A stretch of DNA of 64,000 nucleotides from Sinorhizobium sp. BG8 (GTDB taxonomy: Bacteria; Pseudomonadota; Alphaproteobacteria; Rhizobiales; Rhizobiaceae), in the NCBI RefSeq assembly GCF_016864555.1, contig NZ_CP044011.1:2313501-2377500 (forward strand), given 5' to 3'. The notes beneath the pieces were generated by a model, which saw only the letters and a program-made list of their open reading frames with translations, made no database searches and was not told the DNA's origin. Below, piece after piece: positions 1 to 8,043 of the stretch (the first letter of the stretch is position 1; each line of letters starts with the position of its first letter). Made by a program: the position numbers and the translations under genes.

Positions 1-1
1 T

Positions 2-520
<519 letters not shown>

Positions 521-663
521 CGCCCGCGCGACGCCGAGAGATCCGCATGTGGCCTTCGATGGTGCGCGCAGATCGAACTTTCGGGCTGCCCCTCCAGATC
601 GGCGGGGCGCCTCTATCTTCATGAAGCGGGCGAAAAATGCTCCCCGCAAAACTGGAAACTGAC

Positions 664-1008
664 ATGAACCTGTCGCAACGCTTCAACATCGACAACATCG
701 TTCCCGAGATCGGCCATCCGGTTGCCGAGCGCCTGATCTCGGGCGACCCGCAGTTCACAAGCTGGAACATCGAGGAAGCCGACGGAGGCATCTATTCGGG
801 TATCTGGCAATCGACGCCGGGCAAGTGGAGGGTTGAGTACGACGAGTGGGAGTACTTCCACATTCTCGAGGGACATTCGATCCTCGTGTCCGACGATGGC
901 GAGGTCTTCGATCTGAAGGCCGGCGAGCGGCTGATCATCCGGCCCGGCTTCAAGGGAACGTGGGAAGTCGTTGAGACGACCCGGAAGGACTACGTGATCA
1001 GGCTGTAG
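664..1008 (+). CDS. Small cupin-domain protein (Cupin_3/DUF861-like)
   Basis: A 114-residue protein made of a single cupin barrel. The core matches the ethanolamine-utilization-type cupin family: SGIWQSTPGKWRVEYDEWE, then YFHILEGHSILVSDDGE, then FDLKAGERLIIRPGFKGTWEV. Members with this layout are small cytoplasmic proteins mostly of unknown substrate. An upstream ATG at 637 would add nine residues, but the GGAAA at 653-657 lies at good distance from the ATG at 664, so the shorter start is preferred. It stands alone on the plus strand between the MetY-type gene and the convergent P450 gene, so context gives no clear function. Confidence 0.75.
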   Translation: MNLSQRFNIDNIVPEIGHPVAERLISGDPQFTSWNIEEADGGIYSGIWQSTPGKWRVEYDEWEYFHILEGHSILVSDDGEVFDLKAGERLIIRPGFKGTWEVVETTRKDYVIRL

Positions 1009-1110
1009 AGCACGGTCCTTCTGCGCAGTTTCCGCCGGCGGCGATCAGGGAGGCCCGATCGGCGCCTGCTGTTTCCTGCTACAGCGACAGAAGAGGCGGC
1101 ATGGACCGCC

Positions 1111-2357
1111 TCACCACTCCAGATCGAGGCTTTCGAGCCCGTGGAAATGATAGACGTCTTTGACGACGGGCGTCCCTGCCAGTCTCAGCCCCGGCAGTCT
1201 GCGGAACAGGATCGGCAGGGCGATATTGAGTTCGAGCCGGGCGAGGGGCGCGCCTATGCAGAAATGGATGCCGGCGCCGAAGGAGAGGTTCGCGCCTTCG
1301 TCACGCTCCGGCTGAAAACTCAAGGGGTCCGTGAACCGGTGCGGATCAAGGTTGGCCGCGGCGAGAATGAGCGCTGCCTTGTCGCCGCGCCGGAATGACA
1401 CCCCGTCGATCTCGGCATCCTCAAGCGCATAGCGCTCGAAAATGTGCACGGGCGCACAGATGCGCAGGCATTCCTCCACGGTCCGTTCGGTCGTCTTCTC
1501 GTCTGCAAACAGCGATGCCGGGGAAGGCCGCTGTCCAGTATGCTGCGCACCGCATTTCCGATCTGGTGGACGGTCGCCTCATGCCCGGCGTTGAGCAGAA
1601 CGATCGTGGTCGATATCAGCTCGTCTTCGGTGAGAAGCTGCCCCTTGTGCTCCGTATGGATCATGTGGGTCAGCAGATCGTCTTCGGGTTTTGCGCGACG
1701 TGCGGCGATCACGCTGCGCACATAGTCCGCAAATTCGGCCGCTGCCGTGTCGGCCGCGTGCTCGTCGGCCTCGGTTCTGCCGAACATGTACATGCGGACA
1801 TAGGCATGCGACCACTTCAGGAGCTGTGGCCCCATCTCGTCGGGAATGCCGATCATGCGGGCGATCATCGTCACCGGCAGGATGTCGGCGAAGCGCGACA
1901 GCAGTTCCACCCTGCTATCCCCTTCAAATTCATCGATAAGCCGATTGCAGAGGTCGGTGATTTCCGGCTTCAGCCTCTCGATCTGGCGCGAGACGAAGGC
2001 GCGGTTGACGAGAGTCCTGAGCCGCGTGTGTTCCGGCGGCTCCAGTTCGAGGAGCGACCAGGCCTCGGCGGCGTCGAAATTTGCGAGGTGCGTCGACGGC
2101 GCAGGCATTCCCAGTTCCTCGCGGCTGGCCACGTGAAGGATCTGGCGGCCGAAGCGCCGGTCTCTCAGAAGGCCGTTCACGTGGTCGTATCCCGTGAAAT
2201 ACCACCGCTTCTGCTCTTCCCAATAGAAGGTGGGACAGTGCGCGTGCAGCGCCGCATAGACCGGGTTCGGATCGCGGTAGAAAGCTGGGTCGCGGGCGTC
2301 GAGCGAGACGCGGCGGCTGGCGGGATCGATCGAAAGGAAGGGGAATGAAGTAACCAT
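1111..2357 (-). pseudogene. Cytochrome P450, single-base frameshift
   Basis: Two minus-strand frames together make one complete bacterial P450 of about 415 residues. The upstream frame holds the N-terminal part, the C-helix segment WSLLELEPPEHTRLRTLV and the I-helix oxygen-binding motif AGHEATV. The downstream frame holds the K-helix ExxR (ECLR), the PERF-like FQPERD segment and the heme loop FGAGIHFCIGAPLAR with its cysteine ligand. The frame changes near 1515-1525: after SGLP the reading should continue ASLFADEKTTERTVEECLR, which needs one extra base next to the GGGG run at 1520-1523. Either a sequencing indel or a recently broken gene; all catalytic motifs are intact. No ferredoxin or reductase gene lies beside it, so partner and substrate are unknown. 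Confidence 0.85.
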
Positions 2358-2564
2358 TGGGCTGCTCTATCCCATTCAAAACTTCCGGGAAAGTCTGCTC
2401 TTTCGTCGATTTACAGTTGCATCGCGAGAAAATACCCGTTGTGGCAGCAAGATTCCGGCGCATAATGCGTCTGTGAAAAACGTTAACTGAAAAAAGTTCT
2501 GCGCAGTCGTGTTGCCATGTTTCACGCGCGTCCTTCCTGACGCGCCACGCGGAGGAGCGATCTC

Positions 2565-3392
2565 ATGGAACTGACGTCCCGGGAATACAAGCTCACCCTC
2601 GACCCTGCGGCATTTGCCGGAGATCCGCAGAGTCTCGTTGCGGCCAACGACGGTTTCTGGACGACCGTACGCGCCTTGCTCGTCCAGAATGGCATTACCG
2701 TCAAGGGTGATGCGGACTCCGCGGAGGCCGGCAAGAAACGCCAGCTCTATTTTCTCGATACGCTTCAATCCCAGGGAAGCGCGAAAGGTGCGCTGCTGAG
2801 GGACGCCGGGCTGGTCTATCGGCTCCGGCGGCGTGTGGATAGCGACGGGGATTGGACCGCGACGTTGAAATTCCGCCACGGCGACCGCCTGCTGGCGGAC
2901 AGCGAGGACTTTGCTGCCGTGGATCCTGAGGGGGAGGTAAAGTTCGAAGAGGATATCAAGGCCGCCAGAGGAGTGGAGGGCCCCGGCTTCTGGGCGCTTT
3001 TCAGCCGGTCGGCCAGCGTGAAGGTGAACGGAGCGGAAGAGTTTAGGACGGTCGGCGACTGCCTCGCGCCCTTCAAGGATCTGCGTGAAGCCACGCTGCC
3101 CCCGAGCAATGGACCGGTCGCGGTGGTCAACGGTCTGCGCGTGACGGAGCACGTCTACGAGGGCTGGAAGCTCGATTTCGAAGACGCGGAATCCGAATGC
3201 GCACTGATCCTGTGGTGGGATACCAATCCTGTCGTGCCGATAGCGGCCGAGTTCAGCTTCCGCTTCGATCTCGTCGACGGCAAGATCAAGGCCGACATCG
3301 CGCGCGATGCCTGGAAGGTAATCGGTATTCTCTACGACACCCGCTGGGTCGCGCGGGAGGGATCCACGAAGACCCAGCTGGTCTACGGCTAA
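2565..3392 (+). CDS. Conserved protein with CYTH/triphosphate-tunnel-like features
   Basis: A 275-residue soluble protein with a strong Shine-Dalgarno (GGAGGA at 2551-2556) nine bases before the ATG. No family is certain. The residue pattern recalls the CYTH (triphosphate tunnel metalloenzyme) fold: an acidic/basic N-terminal strand SREYKLTL, then RQLYFLDT, a basic strand YRLRRRV, WTATLKFRHGD, and a glutamate-rich strand VKFEEDI. In that fold alternating Arg/Lys and Glu side chains line a tunnel that binds triphosphate-containing substrates. The canonical ExExK is only partly kept (EYK), so activity is doubtful. It is divergent from the P450 and ends 15 bases before the end of the convergent ggt gene. 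Function is inferred from pattern only. Confidence 0.7.
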   Translation: MELTSREYKLTLDPAAFAGDPQSLVAANDGFWTTVRALLVQNGITVKGDADSAEAGKKRQLYFLDTLQSQGSAKGALLRDAGLVYRLRRRVDSDGDWTATLKFRHGDRLLADSEDFAAVDPEGEVKFEEDIKAARGVEGPGFWALFSRSASVKVNGAEEFRTVGDCLAPFKDLREATLPPSNGPVAVVNGLRVTEHVYEGWKLDFEDAESECALILWWDTNPVVPIAAEFSFRFDLVDGKIKADIARDAWKVIGILYDTRWVAREGSTKTQLVYG

Positions 3393-3407
3393 GCCTCACT
3401 GCGGACA

Positions 3408-5165
3408 CTACTTGCCGAGGGCAACGCCTTCGCGTCTCGGATCTGCGCTGCCCTTCAGGCCCTCGCCGGTGATCTCGATCGCATGGAGGCCGGAGGTCAT
3501 CTCGCCGAGCTTGACCTCGTAGCCGAGCGCCTTCAGCGGTTCCTGGAGCTTTTCGGCCGCAGTCCCTGCTTCGAGGTCATAGGTGCCGAAGCGATTGATG
3601 AGGTGCGGCATCGAAACGATCTCGCGCACGTCCATGCCCCAGTCGATATAGGCGATCAGCGCCTGGGCCACGTAGCCGATGATCTGACTGCCGCCCGGCG
3701 AACCGATTGCGAGCAGCGGCTTGCCGTCTTTCATCACGATGGTCGGTGCCATGGAGGAACGCGGTCGCTTCCCCGGCTCGACCCTGTTGGCGATCGGAAC
3801 CCATCCGTCGTGGGTCTCGAAGGAGAAGTCGGTGAGCTCGTTGTTCAGCAGGAAACCTTTCGTCATCAGGCCCGATCCGAACGCGTTCTCGATCGTCGAG
3901 GTCATGGAGACGACGTTCCCGTCCGCATCGACGATGACGAAATGGGTGGTGGAGGGCAGCTCGATCGCACGGTCCCGCCCGAACAACAGGGCATGGTCCC
4001 ATTCCGGCTCGCCTGCCTTGACCTTGTCGTCCGGCAGCGCCTTGTCCCCGTCGAGCAGGGCCGCCCGTTCACTTAGGTACTTCTTGTCGAGCAGCCCCTT
4101 GATGGGCGCTGGAACGAAATCCGTATCGGCGAGGTAGCGCCCACGGTCGGCAAAGGCGAGACGCTGGGCATCCCCGATGATCCGCCAGCTCTCCGGATTG
4201 TCCTTGCCCAGTCCCTTGATGTCGAAATTCTCGACCAGGCCGAGGATCTGGCCGATCGTCACGGCGCCCGAGGAGGGCGGTCCCATACCGCAGACCTGGC
4301 GTGCGCGGTAGTCCACGCAAACCGGCCGGCGCTCCTTGACCCGATAATTTCTGAGGTCGTCGAGCGCCAGCACGCCGGCATTCTTGTTGACGATTCGCAC
4401 GGCATCGACGATCGCCTCGGCAATGGGGCCGTTGTAGAAGGCGTCCGCGCCGCCGTCGGCGATCGCCCTCAGCGTTTCCGCATAGTCGGGGTTCTTGAGG
4501 ACCGCGCCAGCCTTGAGCGGCTGGCCCTTGTCGTCGAAGAAGTATTTCGCCGGTGTCTCGAAGGTCTTCAGCCCGTCGCCCTGATCTGCAATCAGGCCAG
4601 CCAGGCGGGGCGAGACCGCGAAGCCATCGGTCGCAAGCTTCATCGCCTGGTCGAAAAGCGTATTCCAGTCGAGCTTTCCGTAGCGGTTGTGCGCTTCCTG
4701 CAGCAGCATCACCGTGCCCGGCGTGCCGACGGAGCGCCCGCCGACAACGGCGTCATAGAATTCGAGCGGCTTGCCGTCCTTGTCGAGGAAAAGCTTCGGC
4801 GTAGCGGCCATCGGCGCCGTCTCGCGTCCGTCGAGCGTGGTCAGCCGCTTGTTGGAGGCGTCGTAGTAGAGGAGGAACGCGCCGCCTCCGAGGCCGGACG
4901 ACTGCGGCTCGACAAGCCCGAGCACGGCCTGGACCGCAACCATGGCGTCGATCGCGCTGCCGCCTTTTTCGAGAATGGCGCGTCCTGCCTCAGCGGCGAG
5001 TGGGTGGGCGGCCGCGACCATGTACTGCTTGGCGGTCGCGAGCGGCGCGGTTGCCGTGCTTACGCCCGATTCCGGCGCCACGGTTTCCGATGCCTGTTGA
5101 GCCCCCGCGGGAAGGACCAGCAACATGAGGGCTGTTGCCGCGGCCGCGATTGGTCTGGTCCACAT
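3408..5165 (-). CDS. ggt: Gamma-glutamyltransferase (gamma-glutamyltranspeptidase) precursor
   Basis: A 585-residue exported enzyme, normal length for the family. Residues 1-22 form a signal peptide (basic start, hydrophobic core, AGA before the likely cleavage). The family signatures are present: SGLGGGAFLLYYD near the N-terminus and the autoprocessing site LPSTTHFVIVDADG, where the first threonine of TTHF becomes the N-terminal nucleophile of the small subunit. The lid/oxyanion region appears as KRPRSSMAPT and IGSPGG. It hydrolyses or transfers the gamma-glutamyl group of glutathione in the periplasm, allowing recovery of cysteine and glutamate. An AGGAGAAGGA ribosome-binding site lies just upstream of the start. 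It stands alone between the convergent CYTH-like gene and the divergent clpP. Confidence 0.95.
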   Translation of the reverse strand: MWTRPIAAAATALMLLVLPAGAQQASETVAPESGVSTATAPLATAKQYMVAAAHPLAAEAGRAILEKGGSAIDAMVAVQAVLGLVEPQSSGLGGGAFLLYYDASNKRLTTLDGRETAPMAATPKLFLDKDGKPLEFYDAVVGGRSVGTPGTVMLLQEAHNRYGKLDWNTLFDQAMKLATDGFAVSPRLAGLIADQGDGLKTFETPAKYFFDDKGQPLKAGAVLKNPDYAETLRAIADGGADAFYNGPIAEAIVDAVRIVNKNAGVLALDDLRNYRVKERRPVCVDYRARQVCGMGPPSSGAVTIGQILGLVENFDIKGLGKDNPESWRIIGDAQRLAFADRGRYLADTDFVPAPIKGLLDKKYLSERAALLDGDKALPDDKVKAGEPEWDHALLFGRDRAIELPSTTHFVIVDADGNVVSMTSTIENAFGSGLMTKGFLLNNELTDFSFETHDGWVPIANRVEPGKRPRSSMAPTIVMKDGKPLLAIGSPGGSQIIGYVAQALIAYIDWGMDVREIVSMPHLINRFGTYDLEAGTAAEKLQEPLKALGYEVKLGEMTSGLHAIEITGEGLKGSADPRREGVALGK

Positions 5166-5339
5166 CGAGGGGGTCCTTCTCCTGGTGCCACCCGGAACCG
5201 GGCGTTGCGATCATATCACGCGGCTCGCCTGCATGGCAGGCGTGCCAGCACTTCACAATTCGTTTACCCTGAGGCGGTGCGTGCTTGTGGAAATCTTTGG
5301 GGACGCCTGTGCAATTAACTCAGTTCTGGCATTGACCAT

Positions 5340-5353
5340 CCCCAATGTTGGGG
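5340..5353. repeat. Perfect inverted repeat CCCCAA-TG-TTGGGG in the ggt-clpP intergenic region
   Basis: Six-base perfect arms around a two-base centre. It lies just upstream of the CTTGAA element proposed as the clpP -35 box, in the position of an operator or activator site. It could also serve the divergent ggt gene. There is no following T-run, so it is not a terminator. Confidence 0.4.
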
Positions 5354-5358
5354 GCTGT

Positions 5359-5388
5359 CTTGAAGTCCCGTACCCTGACACTCTATGT
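5359..5388 (+). promoter_or_regulatory. Candidate RpoH (heat-shock sigma) promoter of clpP
   Basis: CTTGAA at 5359-5364, an 18-base spacer and CTATGT at 5383-5388 resemble the alphaproteobacterial RpoH pattern (CTTGAA, then a C-rich/TAT -10). It would start transcription near 5395, about 65 bases before the clpP ATG. clpP is a heat-shock gene in many Proteobacteria; assignment here is from the motif alone. Confidence 0.4.
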
Positions 5389-5459
5389 AGGGAATATGAA
5401 ACGTGTTGATTCCCGGCGCTTGCAAGTGGGTTCCCGGGCCAGACTGATGAAGGGTTGAT

Positions 5460-6092
5460 ATGAGAAATCCCGTAGATACCGCCATGGCCCTGGTGCCGAT
5501 GGTCGTCGAGCAGACCAACCGCGGCGAGCGCTCGTACGACATCTACTCGCGTCTCCTGAAAGAGCGCATCATATTCCTCACTGGCCCCGTCGAGGACAAC
5601 ATCGCGTCGCTGGTGTGCGCGCAGTTGCTCTTTCTCGAAGCCGAGAACCCGAAGAAGGAGATCGCCCTCTACATCAACTCGCCGGGTGGCGTGGTGACGT
5701 CGGGCATGGCGATCTACGACACGATGCAGTTCATCAGACCGGCTGTCTCGACCCTCTGCATCGGTCAGGCTGCGTCCATGGGATCGCTCCTGCTTGCCGC
5801 CGGCCACAAGGACATGCGCTTCGCCACGCCGAACGCCCGCATCATGGTTCACCAGCCTTCAGGCGGTTTCCAGGGCCAGGCGTCGGACATCGAGCGCCAT
5901 GCTCGTGACATATTGAAGATGAAAAGACGGCTCAATGACATCTATGTGAAACATTGCGGACGTACCTATGAGGAAGTCGAACAGACCCTCGACCGCGATC
6001 ATTTCATGAGCTCCGAAGAGGCACTGGACTGGGGCCTCATCGACAAGGTGATCACGAGCCGCGAAGCTATCGAGGGCGTGCAGGCGTCCTGA
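5460..6092 (+). CDS. clpP: ATP-dependent Clp protease proteolytic subunit
   Basis: A 210-residue ClpP with the full Ser-His-Asp triad: Ser106 in GQAASMGS, His131 in MVHQPSGG and Asp180 in DRDHF. Fourteen subunits form the barrel that degrades proteins unfolded by ClpX or ClpA in the cytoplasm. A GAAGGG ribosome-binding site lies six bases before the ATG. The short N-terminal propeptide typical of proteobacterial ClpP is present. clpX follows after a 295-base gap rather than being tightly joined, so clpX may also have its own promoter. Rhizobia often encode several ClpP paralogues; this copy beside clpX and lon is the canonical one by position. Confidence 0.97.
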   Translation: MRNPVDTAMALVPMVVEQTNRGERSYDIYSRLLKERIIFLTGPVEDNIASLVCAQLLFLEAENPKKEIALYINSPGGVVTSGMAIYDTMQFIRPAVSTLCIGQAASMGSLLLAAGHKDMRFATPNARIMVHQPSGGFQGQASDIERHARDILKMKRRLNDIYVKHCGRTYEEVEQTLDRDHFMSSEEALDWGLIDKVITSREAIEGVQAS

Positions 6093-6387
6093 CGTCAAGC
6101 TTTTGTGTACGGATGACGCCGATTGTGACACATTTGTAATGGTCCCGGGGTTTATCCCAACACCAAAGCGGCTAATATGCCCGTTAATGCTATGTTGAAA
6201 TGTGACAACCTAGCATTCGGTTTTTCGGTGGGGGATTCGTTGCCACCGGCGAGCAAGATCAAATGGTTCGCCCGGTTAGTACCCCCAAGAGCCTGTAGCG
6301 GATCCGCGGTTGGCGGCTCGGCGTGGGTGGTGTGAGTAGACCGGATATCTCCAGGTGGGATGGCCGGCGTGCTGGAAGGAAAGTGAT

Positions 6388-7665
6388 ATGAGCAAGGTCA
6401 GCGGCAGCAACGGCGGCGACTCTAAGAATACTCTCTATTGTTCATTCTGCGGCAAGAGCCAGCACGAAGTCCGGAAGCTGATTGCCGGGCCGACGGTGTT
6501 CATCTGCGATGAATGCGTCGAATTGTGCATGGACATCATCCGCGAGGAAAACAAGACCTCGATGGTCAAGTCCCGCGACGGCGTTCCGACGCCCCAGGAC
6601 ATCATCAAGGTTCTTGACGAATACGTTATCGGCCAGCAGCAGGCCAAGCGCATCCTGTCGGTTGCGGTGCATAACCACTACAAGCGCCTGGCACATGCCG
6701 CGAAGGGTTCGGATGTCGAGCTCGCGAAGTCGAACATCATGCTGGTCGGTCCGACCGGCTGCGGCAAGACCTACCTTGCCCAGACGCTCGCACGCATCAT
6801 CGACGTTCCCTTCACCATGGCGGACGCCACGACGCTGACAGAAGCAGGCTATGTCGGCGAGGACGTCGAGAACATCATCCTGAAGCTTCTGCAGGCTGCC
6901 GACTACAACGTCGAGCGGGCACAGCGCGGCATCGTCTACATCGACGAGGTCGACAAGATCTCGCGCAAGTCGGACAACCCGTCGATCACCCGAGACGTGT
7001 CGGGCGAGGGCGTTCAGCAGGCGCTTCTGAAGATCATGGAAGGCACCGTCGCGTCGGTTCCCCCGCAGGGTGGCCGCAAGCATCCCCAGCAGGAGTTCCT
7101 GCAGGTCGATACGACGAACATCCTCTTCATCTGCGGCGGTGCATTCGCCGGCCTCGACAAGATCATCTCCGCCCGCGGCGAGAAGACGTCGATCGGCTTC
7201 GGTGCCACCGTGCGTGCGCCGGAAGACCGTCGGGTTGGCGAAGTGCTTCGCGAACTGGAGCCGGAAGATCTGGTGAAATTCGGCCTCATTCCGGAATTCA
7301 TCGGCCGTCTGCCTGTTCTGGCGACGCTCGAGGACCTCGACGAAGATGCACTGATCCAGATCCTGTCGGAGCCGAAGAATGCGCTCGTCAAGCAGTATCA
7401 GCGCCTCTTCGAGATGGAAGACGTGGAACTGACCTTCCACGAGGACGCGTTGCGCGAGATTGCCCGTCGGGCAATCATCCGCAAGACCGGTGCACGCGGT
7501 CTGCGCTCCATCATGGAGAAGATCCTGCTCGATACGATGTTCGAGCTACCCACGCTGGAAGGCGTGCGCGAGGTCGTGATCTCCGACGAAGTCGTCAAGG
7601 GGTCCGCCCGCCCGCTCTACATCTACTCGGAGCGTTCAGAGGAAAAGGCCAACGTTTCGGCCTGA
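6388..7665 (+). CDS. clpX: ATP-dependent Clp protease ATP-binding subunit ClpX
   Basis: A 425-residue AAA+ unfoldase. The N-terminal zinc-binding domain has four cysteines (C18, C21, C40, C43: CSFCGK and CDEC). Walker A is [12 protein letters not shown] and Walker B is [10 protein letters not shown]; the [18 protein letters not shown] segment contains pore and sensor elements, and the ClpP-docking loop region follows. It recognises tagged substrates such as SsrA-tailed proteins and feeds them into ClpP. The frame is open from 6355, but the GGAAGGA before the ATG at 6388 and the family N-terminus (MSKVSGSN) fix the start there. A rho-independent terminator follows at 7687. Confidence 0.98.
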   Translation: MSKVSGSNGGDSKNTLYCSFCGKSQHEVRKLIAGPTVFICDECVELCMDIIREENKTSMVKSRDGVPTPQDIIKVLDEYVIGQQQAKRILSVAVHNHYKRLAHAAKGSDVELAKSNIMLVGPTGCGKTYLAQTLARIIDVPFTMADATTLTEAGYVGEDVENIILKLLQAADYNVERAQRGIVYIDEVDKISRKSDNPSITRDVSGEGVQQALLKIMEGTVASVPPQGGRKHPQQEFLQVDTTNILFICGGAFAGLDKIISARGEKTSIGFGATVRAPEDRRVGEVLRELEPEDLVKFGLIPEFIGRLPVLATLEDLDEDALIQILSEPKNALVKQYQRLFEMEDVELTFHEDALREIARRAIIRKTGARGLRSIMEKILLDTMFELPTLEGVREVVISDEVVKGSARPLYIYSERSEEKANVSA

Positions 7666-7686
7666 TCGATGTTCACACGACGAATT

Positions 7687-7708
7687 GACCCGCCTCGGCG
7701 GGTCTTTT
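7687..7708 (+). terminator. Rho-independent terminator of clpX
   Basis: Eight-base perfect stem GACCCGCC / GGCGGGTC with a TC loop, followed by TTTT. It begins 21 bases after the clpX stop codon and separates clpX from lon. Confidence 0.85.
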
Positions 7709-7931
7709 CGTTTCTGCGGTCTATCGCGAAATCTCGTGACTGGTGGATTACGGGTTGTAAGAGCATGATGCCCGCTTCGACCGCTTGCGAATATCGGTCA
7801 TGGCGGCGATGATAGGTCGATTCTCTTGTCTAATTCGGTTCCTTTCGCCGGGAGGGGCCAGGTCAGCGGCAGGATGGGTTCCGACAGCTCAGACCTTCGC
7901 CAGAGATGGCTTGGGGGCGAGTTGGACCGGG

Positions 7932-7960
7932 CTTGAAAACAGGCTAATTGCACTCCACTT
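7932..7960 (+). promoter_or_regulatory. Candidate RpoH promoter of lon
   Basis: CTTGAA (7932-7937), a 17-base spacer and CCACTT (7955-7960) fit the heat-shock sigma pattern CTTGAA-N17-CC-A-T. It lies about 85 bases before the lon start, in the 378-base clpX-lon gap; the rest of that gap shows only the clpX terminator. Assignment is from the motif only. Confidence 0.35.
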
Positions 7961-8043
7961 GTAGGTGGAAAAGTATGCCGGATACGCGTATTTGAGCGCG
8001 CGGCATCAACTCCCGGGATACGGGATGTTTGAAAGGAAATGAC

